From assembly GCA_026120185.1 (NCBI GenBank), contig JANUWF010001491.1:2790001-2854000 (forward strand): DNA of 64,000 nucleotides, given 5' to 3'. The notes beneath the pieces are model-generated. The model was not told the DNA's origin and did not search any database. It saw only the letters and a program-made list of their open reading frames with translations. This document shows, one piece after another, positions 46,150 to 58,177 of this stretch. The stretch's first letter is position 1. Each line of letters begins with the position of its first letter. The translations under genes and the position numbers were made by a program. The stretch comes from Voacanga thouarsii. Its lineage: Eukaryota > Streptophyta > Magnoliopsida > Gentianales > Apocynaceae.

Positions 46150-46920
46150 GGCTTTGCAATTGCACTTCTAGTAGCCCATCTTCCCACAATGATGTCATAG
46201 GCCTTTGGTAGCTGCGTCCTTCTTGTTCACACTACCTTTGGGCTTCATGGGAGCCTTCTTCTTCTTCTTTTGAATTTTCTTCTTAGAAGAGGAAGATTCT
46301 GCCATTAAAACTACATTAGAATCATTCTTTATAGAGGACTCTGCAGTTTTGAGAAGATTGATCAAATCAAGAATGGTGGATTCAATTTTGTTCATCTGAT
46401 AGTTAATCACAAATTGTGAGAAACTATTAGGCAAAGATTCTAGAATTAAGTCAACACTTAAGTCATGATTTATTGCAAATCCGAGAGATCTAAGCTTCTC
46501 CATTAAGTCCAGCATCTTCAGCCTATGAGTGGCCACAGGAAAATCCTTTGCCATTTTGCAATAGAATAGTTATTTCGAGATCTTGTATCTCTTAGTTCTA
46601 GCTTGGGTATCAAACAGCTCTCAAAGATGTAAAATGATCGATTGAGCATCCATATACTTGTGTTGTTTTTACAACTCAAGAGTCATGGATGCCAGCATAA
46701 TACATGATGTTGTATCACTATCCTCCTTGTACCTCTTGTGGACAGCATGCTCATCAGCATGAGCATCTTGGGCTAGTGGTGGTGGAATAAGAGCATCTAG
46801 CACGTAGAGCAACTTTTCTGAATTGAGAACGATTCTCAAATTTCTATACCAGTCGAGATAGTTTGATTCGGTTAACTTGTTGGTTTCCAAGATGCTACGT
46901 AAGTTTAGGTTTTTTGACAA
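46150..46920 (-). pseudogene. copia element IV gag
   Basis: N-terminal block from ATG at 46920 to 46669 with NLRSILETNKLTESNYLDW and YVLDALIPPP, then after stops the middle block 46195-46554 (LKMLDLMEKLRSLGFAI, LILESLPNSFSQFVINY) ending in a K-rich linker. The zinc knuckle just beyond (about 46150-46195) has lost its first cysteine to a stop and its histidine to tyrosine. Same gag family as elements I and II. Confidence 0.9.
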
Positions 46921-47845
46921 GATGCAAGTAACCTAGATGTTAAGATAGAGAACATTAGCTATTTGTATATGCACATGAGATGCAAATAATTAGGACTTTA
47001 ATTAAACGTTTTCTTACTCCACTATTTTACTCAAACCAATAGCCTCCACTATTGATTTGGGAAAGCCCGTTGGAAGCTTTTCTAGTGGACCAGTATCCAA
47101 ATTCCTCAAGAATAACCTTGGGTTTGCCCAACAAGCCACCCTTAAGTTCATTGGTAGGCATCTAATACCAATTACATCGTATGTAACTACCGGATCATTG
47201 GGTGATTAATAGCTTTTAATCTTAAAGCCTTTTGGGCTACCGCGACTTTTCCTCTAAATTTTTTTATGCTTGAGTTTACCCAACTGGGATAAAGAATTTA
47301 CTTAGACCCGATCCATTAATCAGGAATTTAATTCCATAGCTTGAACATGCCTGATGTCAAGTAGGCTTGGGTTTGCCCAACTACTTGGTCTCGAAAAAAG
47401 ATTCTTGTTCTTACTATATTAACAGAAGGAATTAGGTTTAATATTAATTGAGAGATTTGTTCCTTTTAGTGATTTTGTTGAATGATATGCATAAAAATTA
47501 ATAAATCACATAATTGATAATCATGGTAATAAAGCGATTACGTGGTATGGTTATGGACTTTACCTTAAATTAATTTCTTTAAGCCATAAAATAAATTAAT
47601 ATAGTTAACCATATGTGTTTATGCACGATTTAAGTAGAAGGTCTTACCTTCTCGCCTTGATTTTGGTTGCCATCTCCAAAATAAAAAATAATTCAACTCA
47701 TATCTAACCTATGTAAACTAATTACATAATTTCCCAAAGAGAGAAATCCTCGAGTCACATTTGAGGGGAGTTAGATGAGAAGAGAATTACACAAAAATTC
47801 TAGAGAAGGCAAGACACGCAGGCCATATTTCATAAAAACAAAAAC
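46921..47845 (-). other. copia element IV leader, truncated
   Basis: Homologous to 5050-5782 and 23745-24660. Stops at 47845, where D/E-family sequence begins with TGTAACACCC. No PBS remains. Confidence 0.7.
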
Positions 47846-50154
47846 TGTAACACCCTTCTACCTAGGCTCAACAGGGCCGGGTATGTCGCCCCGTCCAAAG
47901 GACAAGGGGTCTTTATAACTAGGTCACACAAATAAAAATAAAATAATACTTTAAAATTAAAACTTATTACAATTCAAGAATTTAAGATAAATCCACAAAT
48001 ACATTGAATACTCTCGCCTCTCAAAGAAATACATAATGAAAATAACACAAGGCCATCAAAGTAAGCAACAAACTATCTACTCATCTCCACAACAGGACCG
48101 ACCTGAAAACATGGCAAAAGGGTGATGAGATAAAAAAAATCTCAGGAAGTCCGTATGTGCTTTGCTTGTTCAGTGAAAGCAGTTCATGTATGCATGGTGT
48201 AAGAACTTCATAAGAAAAAGTACTGGCAAACACCAAACAATATTAAAAATCAAGAGTGATATTTTGGCTTTTCCAACCATACATGTACAATAAAATCAAC
48301 CACTTAAAAGGGTGGCTATGGGTTACCACACGTTGGGCCCTATAACCATACAACGGTCAGAATGCCACACTTTGTGCAGACTAACAAAAGGTAGGTGATC
48401 AGCCTACCGGGTAAGATACTCCTCCTTCTTTACACCCAAACAAAACCGGTTGTCCACTTTGGCAACACACAGTCCACATAACTGAAACTTGTTAGCTCGG
48501 ACCAGCACGACTAAGTAGTACTGTCGCTTTTCCAAGTTGAGTTAATCTTTTGGAGGTGGCCTCCTACTAAAAGACTCACTCTTACTCTTCAAAACTAGTA
48601 CTACTAGCCTACCCTTATTGAGAACTCAACGTAGTTTATCCCACTTGGGAGAAAACTGATAAAACATAGCTATACTTGAAAATGGCAATTAAGGGTTTCT
48701 AAAGTCCATGTCAAAATTGGATTTAGAAACAGTTTGGTGTTTGAGTAAAACTACTTGTTGATTTTCAAATAATTGGTTTGACTGAAACAAGTAAGGAACC
48801 AGTCCTTAACTACCTTTACCAAATCAGTGTTCACATACTTCATGTTTAGCTTGCCATAGTAAGCTTTTACAATAAATAAGTTTTATGCAGGAGCTTACCT
48901 GATCCTTTGCTTGAGATAAATCAAAGATCTCCAAAAGCTGACCTAACCCCGCCTGGGGTAAACACAAGCCATAATTAAACTCAAGCCAAAATTTTCTTTC
49001 ACAAATAATCCTAGCTCAACTCACTACGATCATGACCCTAGTGTCCCAAATCTTAAGGCTAGATGATAAAAAGAATTTTATAAAATAAATCTAGCTTGAT
49101 AATAAAATAACTAGGGTTTGTGAAATATTTCTAATAAGTTGTAGGTCTAAATCTTGTTATAAATAAATTAGGGTTTATTTGATGAAGGGTCCTAGGCCCT
49201 ATATGATATTATTTAAAATAATAATCTATTAATAATTAATGGTTTGAAAATAATTGGTAAATAAAATTAATAATAAGTAAATTTTAATATGTTTTGATTA
49301 AAAGATAATAAATAAATTTTATTAGTATTTATGGACATAAGACTTACAAGATTAATATTTTACCTATATGATTATTTATATAAAAGGCTTTATTTAATAA
49401 TATTATTATATATAATATTTTTATACTTTAATTTTAACAAAAGAAAACATTTATTTGGTTAAAATATTATTATTTCATATAACAATCCTAATCCACATTT
49501 TCCTAGGACTTTCGAAATCTCCAGAAGAAAAAATAGTATTAATTTTTATTAATGAAATAAAATTGGCTAACTTAAATAGATTAGGAACATCAAGGTCATG
49601 ATCATAGTTCCTATTGCTAACCATGAACATACACTCTACACCAATCAACAAACCATTCAAATCATGAATAAAAGCATAGATCCATAACTAACAACCCATG
49701 ATCCAAACTCCACTAAACATAATCATTTTCATGGCTTCTACAAGGATACAAGAACACAAAACCCTATTCACCAAAGGTGACATAATATCTATCATGCTTA
49801 ATCATTCATACTACTCACGACATGAAGGCATGCAACAAACCCTAAAACATCAAAAAATTCAACCAAGACAAATCATCCTCATGCATCAATCCCAACTCCA
49901 TCATATAAACACATTCATCCTCATACTTCAATCTCAACTCCATCATATAAACACATGGTCAATCTACAGCCATAATCCATCTTTTTCCAATAACATCCAA
50001 AAGATATGAATCTAGAATTTAAAGAGAAGATTGAAGAGGATTACTTGAATGATGACTACCTTGAAGACGTTTCAAGAGAATCCTCACGCTTCGAAGGCTT
50101 GATCCGTCCAAGGAGGAAGAAGAAAAATGGCCATGGTTGGAGTAACCATTTCGG

Positions 50155-50155
<1 letters not shown>

Positions 50156-50224
<69 letters not shown>

Positions 50225-50228
50225 AGAG
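50156..50228. repeat. (GA)n microsatellite
   Basis: GA dinucleotide run of about 70 bp with one interruption at its right end. Confidence 0.95.
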
Positions 50229-51804
50229 TTTATTAGTTTATTTCATTAAAAGTCAAAGAGGAAAGGAGAAAGAGATAATCGATCATGTTTACCTTGAGAG
50301 TGTTCTTGAGCCTTGAAGAAAATTCTAGTTTTTTATCTGAAAGTGGAACCTTGATTTTAGTGTTTGATGTTATAAATTGTAGAAATGGATTCAAGAGAGT
50401 GAGCAGATGTGATCTAGAGTTTTTGGAGAAGATTGAAGGGGTTTAGAGTAGTCTTAGGCTTCGAGAATGGTAGTGTGTGTTCTTGGAGGATTGGAGAGAA
50501 TGGAGAAAAGCTTGTCGAAATTTTGCTTGGAAAGGGTGGTTGAATGGATTGGAGAATTCTGGTGATTAAATTTTTAGATTTGGAAGAAAAAGGAAGGCTA
50601 GTTGTTTGAAATTCAAAAGGAGTAATTTATGGAGTGAATTATGGTAGCAAATATGGTAAGAATATCTTGGTTGAAGGAGGTCTTTTGAGCTTCAATGGCC
50701 GACTGGTTTGGCTGGAATTTTGCTGAGATGAATGATGTTTGAATGAGCTTTAGGGTGGCCAAATTATGGAGTGCAATGGTGAGGGAATTTTCTGGATGGT
50801 TGAGGCTTAATCCATGGAAGTTTGATGAAATAATTTGTTGGAATTTTGGACTCTAATTGAAGGCTTGATTGTAGTGTTTGATGGAGTGATTCAAGGGGTA
50901 CCCATGGAGCTCTTTTTGTGCAGAACAATGGTGGAGATGATGAAGTTCAGTCCATGGCTGACTAAGGTTGGTTTTACAGAAAAATGGTGTTTCGTTTCAA
51001 ATAATGGTGAAGAGGAAACAAAGCAGGAATTTCTAGTTACTTGCGTGAAGGTTTTGATGGAAATTTCGTGCATTTTTTTTTCTGCCATGCTCCATTTAAT
51101 TTGCAGCATGTTTGAAGGGGTATTGGAAGGTACTGTAAGGCTGGTTTCCAGCTTCTTTATGTAGGAAAGTCAGAGATGAAATACTGGTTTGAAGTCTAGA
51201 ATAAACAGCTTGGTTTTTGGACTATTAAGCTGCAAATTCTGCCTATAATTTTTCTCTGGTTTGCACAGCTTTGTGCAGTCCGAATTTTGGCCAAAGTTTT
51301 CAGTCTTCAAGCTGAGTAAATTGGTTATTATCCTTGTAGTATTTGAGAGGGAAAGATGGCTGAAGATTCAACAATTGGACTGATCAAGAAGCTAGAAAAA
51401 TTTTCCAGATTACTACATGAAAAAGATGAATACATATAGGTTGGAGTTTGAAGGTTCAACATTGGAGATTAATTCTCTTAGGAACCTTCCATAACTCTTC
51501 CCCATTTTCAGTTAAAATTCCATCCTCCAAGAGGTATTTTCAAAGCTTCAAAATCACATAACCTTGCTGAAATTTTCTGTAAATAAAATGGCTTAGATAA
51601 ATTAAGCAACTTATTTGATCAAGAATTAAGGTAAGCTAGAGAACAAAAAGGGTATGAATCCCTTAGGAATTTTTGTAGGGCACAAGAGTAAAATTAGGAA
51701 ATTCCTTTCATGTCTCCCCTAGGACAACATTCCTACTCCTCTCTATGGCATGCAAGGGCCGAAAATAGCCTACCTATCTAAAATAAAATTTAACCATGCT
51801 AAAA

Positions 51805-51875
51805 CTCAAATGATGGGATTTGAACTCAAGACCTTAGAGATAAATTCCAAAGCTCTAACCACTAAACCACAACAA
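51805..51875 (-). repeat. tRNA-like A-box/B-box segment inside D-family LTR
   Basis: Minus strand: tggtttagtggttagagc (A-box-like), then 25-30 bp, then gagttcaaatccc (B-box-like). It matches 6034-6101 closely. Confidence 0.5.
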
Positions 51876-52133
51876 CTCTTGTTCTTATTTTCTCTCCCAA
51901 ATATTTTTCCTATTTAATCCTCAAGCTATCTCTCTATTTCCACCTCAAGCAAAATTATCATTTTGCCCTTCTTACTCAATAAGCACAATTAAGCCTTCTA
52001 GACTATAAATCATATATTCAAATCACATAAAATCATACAAAAATATATTTATGCATGCAAGAAAATATGATATGCATCTCAACCCCCTTACTCTAGGGTT
52101 ATTTTTAATTGGGGTTTCACAAAAATTGTAAAA

Positions 52134-52930
52134 TGTAACACTCCAACTAGAGGTAACAGTGGAAGCATCTCCAATCTGAGTGTCGCCCCGTCCGGTTACC
52201 TAGACAAGGGGTCTTTATAATGAGAAATCCAACAGAGTATTATCCGAAAAGGGAAACGTCTAAACCTATTCTACTGTCACTGTGGTATCGTCCTTTATCT
52301 GTAGGTTCTTCCAACTCTGGATCCTACAAAAATGTAAGATAAAAGACACGTGTGAGTGAAAAGTCACCCAATAAGTCCCGTGTGTGCTAATATTTTATTA
52401 AAGAAGCAGAGTACACAAAACTTCTATGAAATAACATATCATTTGTTCATTAGAAATGAATGCAAAACTCTTTAATGAAGAGTGTATTCATAACTTAATA
52501 ATTTTGTGGAAAACGGTGTTTCAACTTTCAAATCATTGCCCCATTTTTTCCAATCACAGGCACTTCTCCAACAAAAGGTCGGCCTGTATGCAAATCCCAC
52601 AGTCCTTGCCTTTGGCTACACGGTCTCTTGTGCCAGGGACTGCGCCTTACAACACGTCACCCGTGTCATGCCAAAACGGTGAGCAGCGTACAAATATACC
52701 TCACCTTACACTTAGGGATCTTTTACTTGCCACTATAAGCTAGGGGTCCCAATCCTGACGTCAATCACCATCGAGGTGGCAAGGGATTGAACACACCGAG
52801 TGTATCCACTTGGTATCATGTGGACAATCCACCATCATAATCAATAGGCAATTGCTAGGCTCAAAACGGCTAGCCAGAATGACTCATCTCAATGTTCTGT
52901 CACTCTGTTTGGAGTAAGACAATCCCTAGA
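52134..52930 (-). mobile_element. E-type LTR end fragment
   Basis: Starts TGTAACACTCC and shares cgccccgtcc and gacaaggggtctttataa with 47846-47930, and the (a/t)aagtcccgtgtgtgc block (52371) with 48150 and 55960. It ends where a plus-oriented D-type LTR begins at 52931. The 52456-52743 open frame is not a gene. Confidence 0.55.
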
Positions 52931-55857
52931 TGTAATACCCCGCCCAAAACTACCTTTGACTATAAGGAAAAGTCATGCATTGCATAGTATTTTGCATTAT
53001 TTTATTTGCATTGATGCATGTGAATTTTTTTGTTGCTCTTGCATTTGAATTAATGGAGGTGAAATAGTGTGTTGTTAAAGATTTGGTTAAGGAAGGTTTG
53101 GTCGAAGATTTGGAAGGATAAGTATTAGGGTGGTAAAAACTTCTTGTAGGAAGAATTAGTATTGGAATTGATTTGGAATAGCGGGGAGGATGGTGATTTT
53201 TCCGTGGTGGCCCGAGTTCGAATCCTATCTCTTGTGAATCCTAGTTTCTCTTCTTGAAGATTCTTCTCCTTAGAGTTTCCATGTCTTGGCCGAAAAAGAT
53301 ATAGCAAACCTAGAGAAATTTTAGTGCCAATATTCCAAGGAAATAAGTCTCTATATTTATTCCCTAAATTCAAGGACTTTGATGTGAATAAAGTTCACTC
53401 TTAATTTTCAGCTTTTATTCCTTAGGATTTTAAAAAAAAAAAACCCTAGCTAATAATTAAAATTTCAGCTTGATTTTAGCTTAATAGATGTTGCCATGGA
53501 TAGTTGGAATTAAAGAGTCATTCGTCTAGTAGGAAACCTTGTTGGTTTTAAACTTAGAACTTTAGCTAAAAATCTGGAAAATTTTTTCAGCTAGTGCCGC
53601 CACTTCTTGAAGGAATTTTAACTCAATCCAAACTCTTCCAAAGCTAGGAAATCTTATCCTAAATCCTTTAGCAAATCAGATTTTATTTCAATCTTAATTT
53701 AACTAGGTTTTGCTACATTTTCCTAGCTGAACTTCGACAGCCTTGCGCAAGCACAAGCTGTCCATAAACTCCAACACTCCTAGGTGCAACACAACACTCC
53801 AAACCCTAGCTCCAAACATCTAGAACACTCCTCATAAATTCAGATTACCCTAGCTACACAAAACCAGATTTTTATCTCCAAAAAAAAAAAAAAAAACTAC
53901 AGATTTCGGCCAGCCTTGTACAAGAATTTCGGCCAGCTTGGTACAGGAATTTCGGCTAGCTTGCACTCCTACACAAATCGAAATTCTGCACACCAAAACA
54001 CACCAGAATCCTCAGTTGATCAAGCCAATTTTCTGTGCCTAAAACCCTCATCTTTTCTCTGAAAATTGTGGCAGAACCACAGCTACAACAAACCAGAATT
54101 TCTCCTCTTATTGTTCAGCAATTTCGTACAGCAAAACTACTGCACGCGCACAAAAATTTTAGCTCTTCAAACCTTCTCAAACTCTTCTTTGTTTGGCCCA
54201 AAATTCTGAACACATTCAGCCCTTCCCTTGAGCAATATTTCGGCCAGTAGAAAGAAGCAAATTACATAATATTTTCTCCCTTAAACCCTCCCAAAGTCGG
54301 CAGCAATAAGGCACACCATAAGCTGCAATTTTTTCCCTTGCTGTCCAAGAAACCTAAAGCCATTAGGAGTCTTCCTAAACACCACCATCTAACCCTAAAC
54401 CAATCTTCTCTAACCCTAAAGCATAGTAGCCGATTACCCTCTCTATTCTACATGAAAAATTCCAGCAAGAACTCCATAGCAATTTTCGAAAATCTTAAGA
54501 GCAATACCTAGCAAAAATCGAACACACCTTAAGGTAAGCAAAAATCCTCTCAACCTCTTGATGCCGTTTTCTCTAATGATTCTTTTCTTCTTCTTCTTCC
54601 CTTAAATCACGCAACATAGAGGCTGATTTCATCTTCTTCTTTAATTTTCGATCAAGAGGAGCAAAGGAGGTAACTTTTCTTTTCTTTTCCAGCGAACTCG
54701 GGACGATCACCATAGAAGCATCGAGACCTCATTACCCGGTTGTTGCAAGGTAAGGGAATACCTACCCTTGATGCCGAAAGTAAGGTTTAATGATGTCTAT
54801 TAGGTGGATGAGCATATGGTCATGGTATATGATATTTGGGGATTGGATAGTTTACTTGGATTTAAATAGGGGATTGCGAGTTGTTGTGAAAATAAATGAG
54901 ATTAGAGCATGTTCGAATTAATGGAGACCCTGATCATGATATTATATGGTGTAGATCAGGAGGATAATTGAGGAAAGCAAGTTGTGATTTTATCTCATTT
55001 ATCTTAGGCATATCAAGTAAGTCCTTACATAAACTCTTTTGTTAAATGTTGTGATGGTAGTCCTTGTATGAACTCTTTGGTTAAATGTTGTGATGGCAAG
55101 TCTATGTTGTGAAACTTTGTGAAGCTATTATTGAACTATGATTATTTGGATTGTAAACGTGGAAGATTATTCTTTAAACGGTTTTGTCAAACTAATGATT
55201 TTATTAAGAAAACAATTCTTCCTAAATTTTTAGAAAACTCTTTTAGAGAAAAACCACGTTGTACAAAGCTAAGGTGTGGAGATATTTTGAATCAGGAATT
55301 GACGGATATGTTCGTTGAGTACTCAATAAGGGTAGGCTAACAATACTAGTCTTGGAGGGCTAGCGTAAGTCTTCTGGCAGGAGGCCACCTCCAGAAGTTG
55401 AACTCTGCTTGAAAAGGCGACAGTGTTGGTTGGTCAAGCCAGTCCGAGCTAGCATTTGTACCTGGTATGGTATTATTTATATTCCCGGCATGGACACCTG
55501 GATAGTTTTATTGGGTGTAGAGATGGAGGAGTATCTCACCCGGTGAGCTGTACACTCACCTTTATCAGAACGCCCAACGTGTGGTAATCGGGTCCGGACA
55601 AGGTGCACAAAGTGTGGTGCCTTGGCCATTTTGTTCTCATGGAGCCCAACCTGTGGTGACATGACTGTTTGTTTGAGTGGATGATTTATTTTGTACAAAG
55701 TGTGACAATGAGAAAAACCCAGTCCTTGCGAAAAGAGATTGTTTATGACTTGCCAAATTATTTCTACAAATATTTTGCACTTTGCATACACGTACTATTC
55801 AAAACACCATGTGCACACACAGAACTTAGTAAGATTTATTCTCACACGGTTTTACAC
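52931..55857 (+). mobile_element. D/E-family LTR-like element, plus orientation
   Basis: Starts TGTAATACCCCGCCC. A B-box-like gagttcgaatcct lies at 53216. From about 54640 it matches the reverse complement of 55935-57270 (cgaactcgggacgatcaccat at 54693). It runs into a hairpin-like centre at 55858. No transposon proteins are recognised. Open frames at 53125-53373 (minus), 54035-54250 and 55119-55340 have no support. Confidence 0.5.
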
Positions 55858-57270
55858 CATGTGCTAACAAAAGCTTCAACTATCACATGCCCCACTTGCT
55901 CAGCATAATCTATCTCCTGAAAACATGATATAAAATAGTGTGAGATTAAATCTCAATAAGTCCTGTGTGTGCACACGGTACTTTGAATAGTTCGTGTATG
56001 TATAGTGAAAAACATTTGTAGAAATATTCGGCAAGTCATAAATAATTTTCTCTTTGCAAGGAGTAAGTTTTTCTCATTGTCACACTTTATAAAAAATAAA
56101 TCATCCACTTGAATAAACAGTCATGTCACCACACGTTGGGCTCCATGAGGACAAGGCACCACACTTTGTGCACCTTGCCTGGACCAGATTACTACACGTT
56201 GGGCATTCTGATCAAGGTGAGTGTACAGCCCATTAGGTGAGATACTCTTCCTTCTCTACACCCAACAAAACCATCCGGGTGTCCATGCCAGAAAAATAAA
56301 TAATACCTTACTAGGTACCAATGCTAGCTCAAACCGGCCTGACCAACCAACACTGTCGCCTTTTCAAGCCGAGCTTATCTTCTGGAGGTGGCCTCTTGCC
56401 AGAAGACTTACTCAAGCCCTCCAAGACTAGTATTGTTAGCCTACCCTTATTGAGTACTCAATGAACATATCCATCAATTCCTGATTCAAAATATTTCCAT
56501 ATCTTGGCTTTGTAAAACATAGTTTTTTTTAGAAGAGTTTTCTAAAAATTTAGGAGAGAGAATAGTGTTCTTGATAAAATCGTTAGTTTGACAAAATCGG
56601 TGAAAGAGTAAATATCCACGTTTACAACCCAAGCAAATATAGTTTAACAATAGCTTCTCAAAGCTTTACCACCTAGACTTGCCATCACAATATTTAACAA
56701 AAGAGTTTATGTAAGGACTTACTTGATATGCCTCAGATAAACAAGAAAAAATCGTAGCTTACTTCCTTTAAATACCCTCCTAATCTAGAATCACATAATA
56801 TCATGATCAGGGTCTCAATTGATTCAAACATGCATTAAACTCATTTATTCCCATAACAATTCACAATCCATTATCTACCTCCAAATAAATTATCTACTTC
56901 TCAAAGTTCATACACTATGACCCTACATCCATCAAAGACATGATTAATATACCAAAAAGGTCTAGACTTGACCATCACAATTCACATCCATCATTATCAC
57001 AATAAAACATGGTATTACTATCCATCGAATATGCTTAATTAATTACTCGACTCGAAATATTCATCTATCCCCACCAAGCATTTATATCATGCTATCATAC
57101 TTCCATAGACCTCATCAATCTTATTAGACCTTAACTTCGACATCAAGGGTAAGAATTCCCTTACCTTGAAATAACCGGGTTATCAAGACATCGATGCTCC
57201 TATGGTGATCGTCCCGAGTTCGTTTGAGAAAAAGAGAAAAGCTACCTTCTTTCCTTCTTTTTGTTCGAAG
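54640..57270. repeat. large inverted repeat, arms over 1.1 kb, loop about 77 bp
   Basis: Left arm about 54640-55857, right arm about 55935-57270. Paired landmarks: cgaactcgggacgatcacca (54693) with its complement near 57200; taagtccttacataaactct (55019) with complement near 56715; the gaggccacctcc block (55381) with complement near 56390; tgtgcacacacagaactta (55810) with complement near 55960. The arms differ by scattered substitutions and small indels. Confidence 0.85.
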
Positions 57271-57283
57271 GTAGCTAAAGAGG

Positions 57284-58149
57284 ATGAAATCTTGGTATAA
57301 GGATCTATAGAGATAGATCCAAAAGGTTGCTAGGTCTTTTGCAGTGTACATACATAGATAAAGTGCTAAAGAGGTTTAGCACGGATCAATCCAAAAAGGG
57401 ATTCCTACCCATGTCACATGGTGTAAGTCTTTCAAAGTCGATGTCTCCTAAGACACAAATTGAAAGGGATCGCATGAGTAAAATTTCATATGCTTCGCAG
57501 TCAAATCTATCATGTACGCTATGATATGTACTAGGCCCGATGTATCTTATGCTCTCAGTTTGACGAGCAGATACCAATTTGACTTGGTAATGGTCATTGG
57601 ACGGCTGTAAAGAACATTCTTAAGTACTTATAAAGGACTAAGGATATGTTCTTAGTATATGGAGAAGGTGATTTGAAAATAAACGGGTATATTGATGCCA
57701 GTTTTCAATCTGACAAAGATGATTTCAAATCACAATCTAGCTACGTGTTTACGTTGTGTGGTGGGGCAATAAGTTGGAAAAGTTCCAAACAAGAGACTAG
57801 TACCGACTCTACGATAGAAGTTGAGTACATAGCTATTTCTGAAGCAGCTAAGGAGGCTGTTTAGATCAAAAAGTTCGTGATGGAACTGGGTGTGGTTCCT
57901 AGTGCTGTTGGTCCAATAACTTTATATTGTGACAACAATAGAACCATTGCAAAAGCAAAGGAGCCACGGTCTTACCAACGATCCAAACACGTATTGCGAC
58001 GCTATCATCTGATTCGGGAGATCATAGATAGGAATGATGTAAGGATAGAGAGAGTTTCCATGGATGAGAACATAGCTGACCCGCTTACAAAAGCACTATC
58101 CCAAAAGAAACATGATTGTCATGTTCAGTCATTCGATTTAGATACATGA
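57284..58149 (+). pseudogene. copia RT end and RNase H, plus-strand copy
   Basis: RT tail from about 57284 (YRD then SKRLLGLLQCTYIDKVLKRF, PKTQIERDRMSKI) followed by RNase H in two in-frame pieces 57646-57864 and 57877-58149. RNase H catalytic residues are visible: GYIDASF (Asp), VEYIA (Glu), LYCDNN (Asp) and NIADPLTKAL (Asp). An in-frame TAG at 57862-57864 replaces the usual Trp codon before IKKF, and frameshifts occur in the RT part near 57510-57600. It is followed 28 bp later by a complete LTR-A. Everything upstream in the element is missing. Confidence 0.9.
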
Positions 58150-58177
58150 ATGATTGGCTCTAGTGAAAATGGTAGTT

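Larger units (their letters stand above)
47846..52121 (-). mobile_element. large D/E-family LTR-like element, 4.3 kb, non-coding
   Basis: Read on the minus strand it starts TGTGAAACCCC at 52121 and ends GGGTGTTACA at 47846, so it has TG...CA ends. Flanks are aaaac (47841-47845) and aaaat (52122-52126), a near but imperfect 5-bp repeat. The start-proximal part matches 5783-6115; the end-proximal part (47846-49080) matches 55895-57250. In between I recognise no transposon protein. Open frames at 49475-51164 are not related to known families, and the one at 50006-50236 is a GA repeat. It may be a solo LTR of a large LTR family or a large non-autonomous derivative. Confidence 0.5.

Noticed and set aside
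50006..50236. Open frame rich in Arg-Glu repeats
   Set aside because: Produced by the (GA)n tract; its first part has no family resemblance and lies in a non-coding LTR-like element.
55477..55908. Open frames near the centre of the large inverted repeat
   Set aside because: They arise on both strands from inverted LTR-like sequence, and the paired arm disrupts the equivalent frame.
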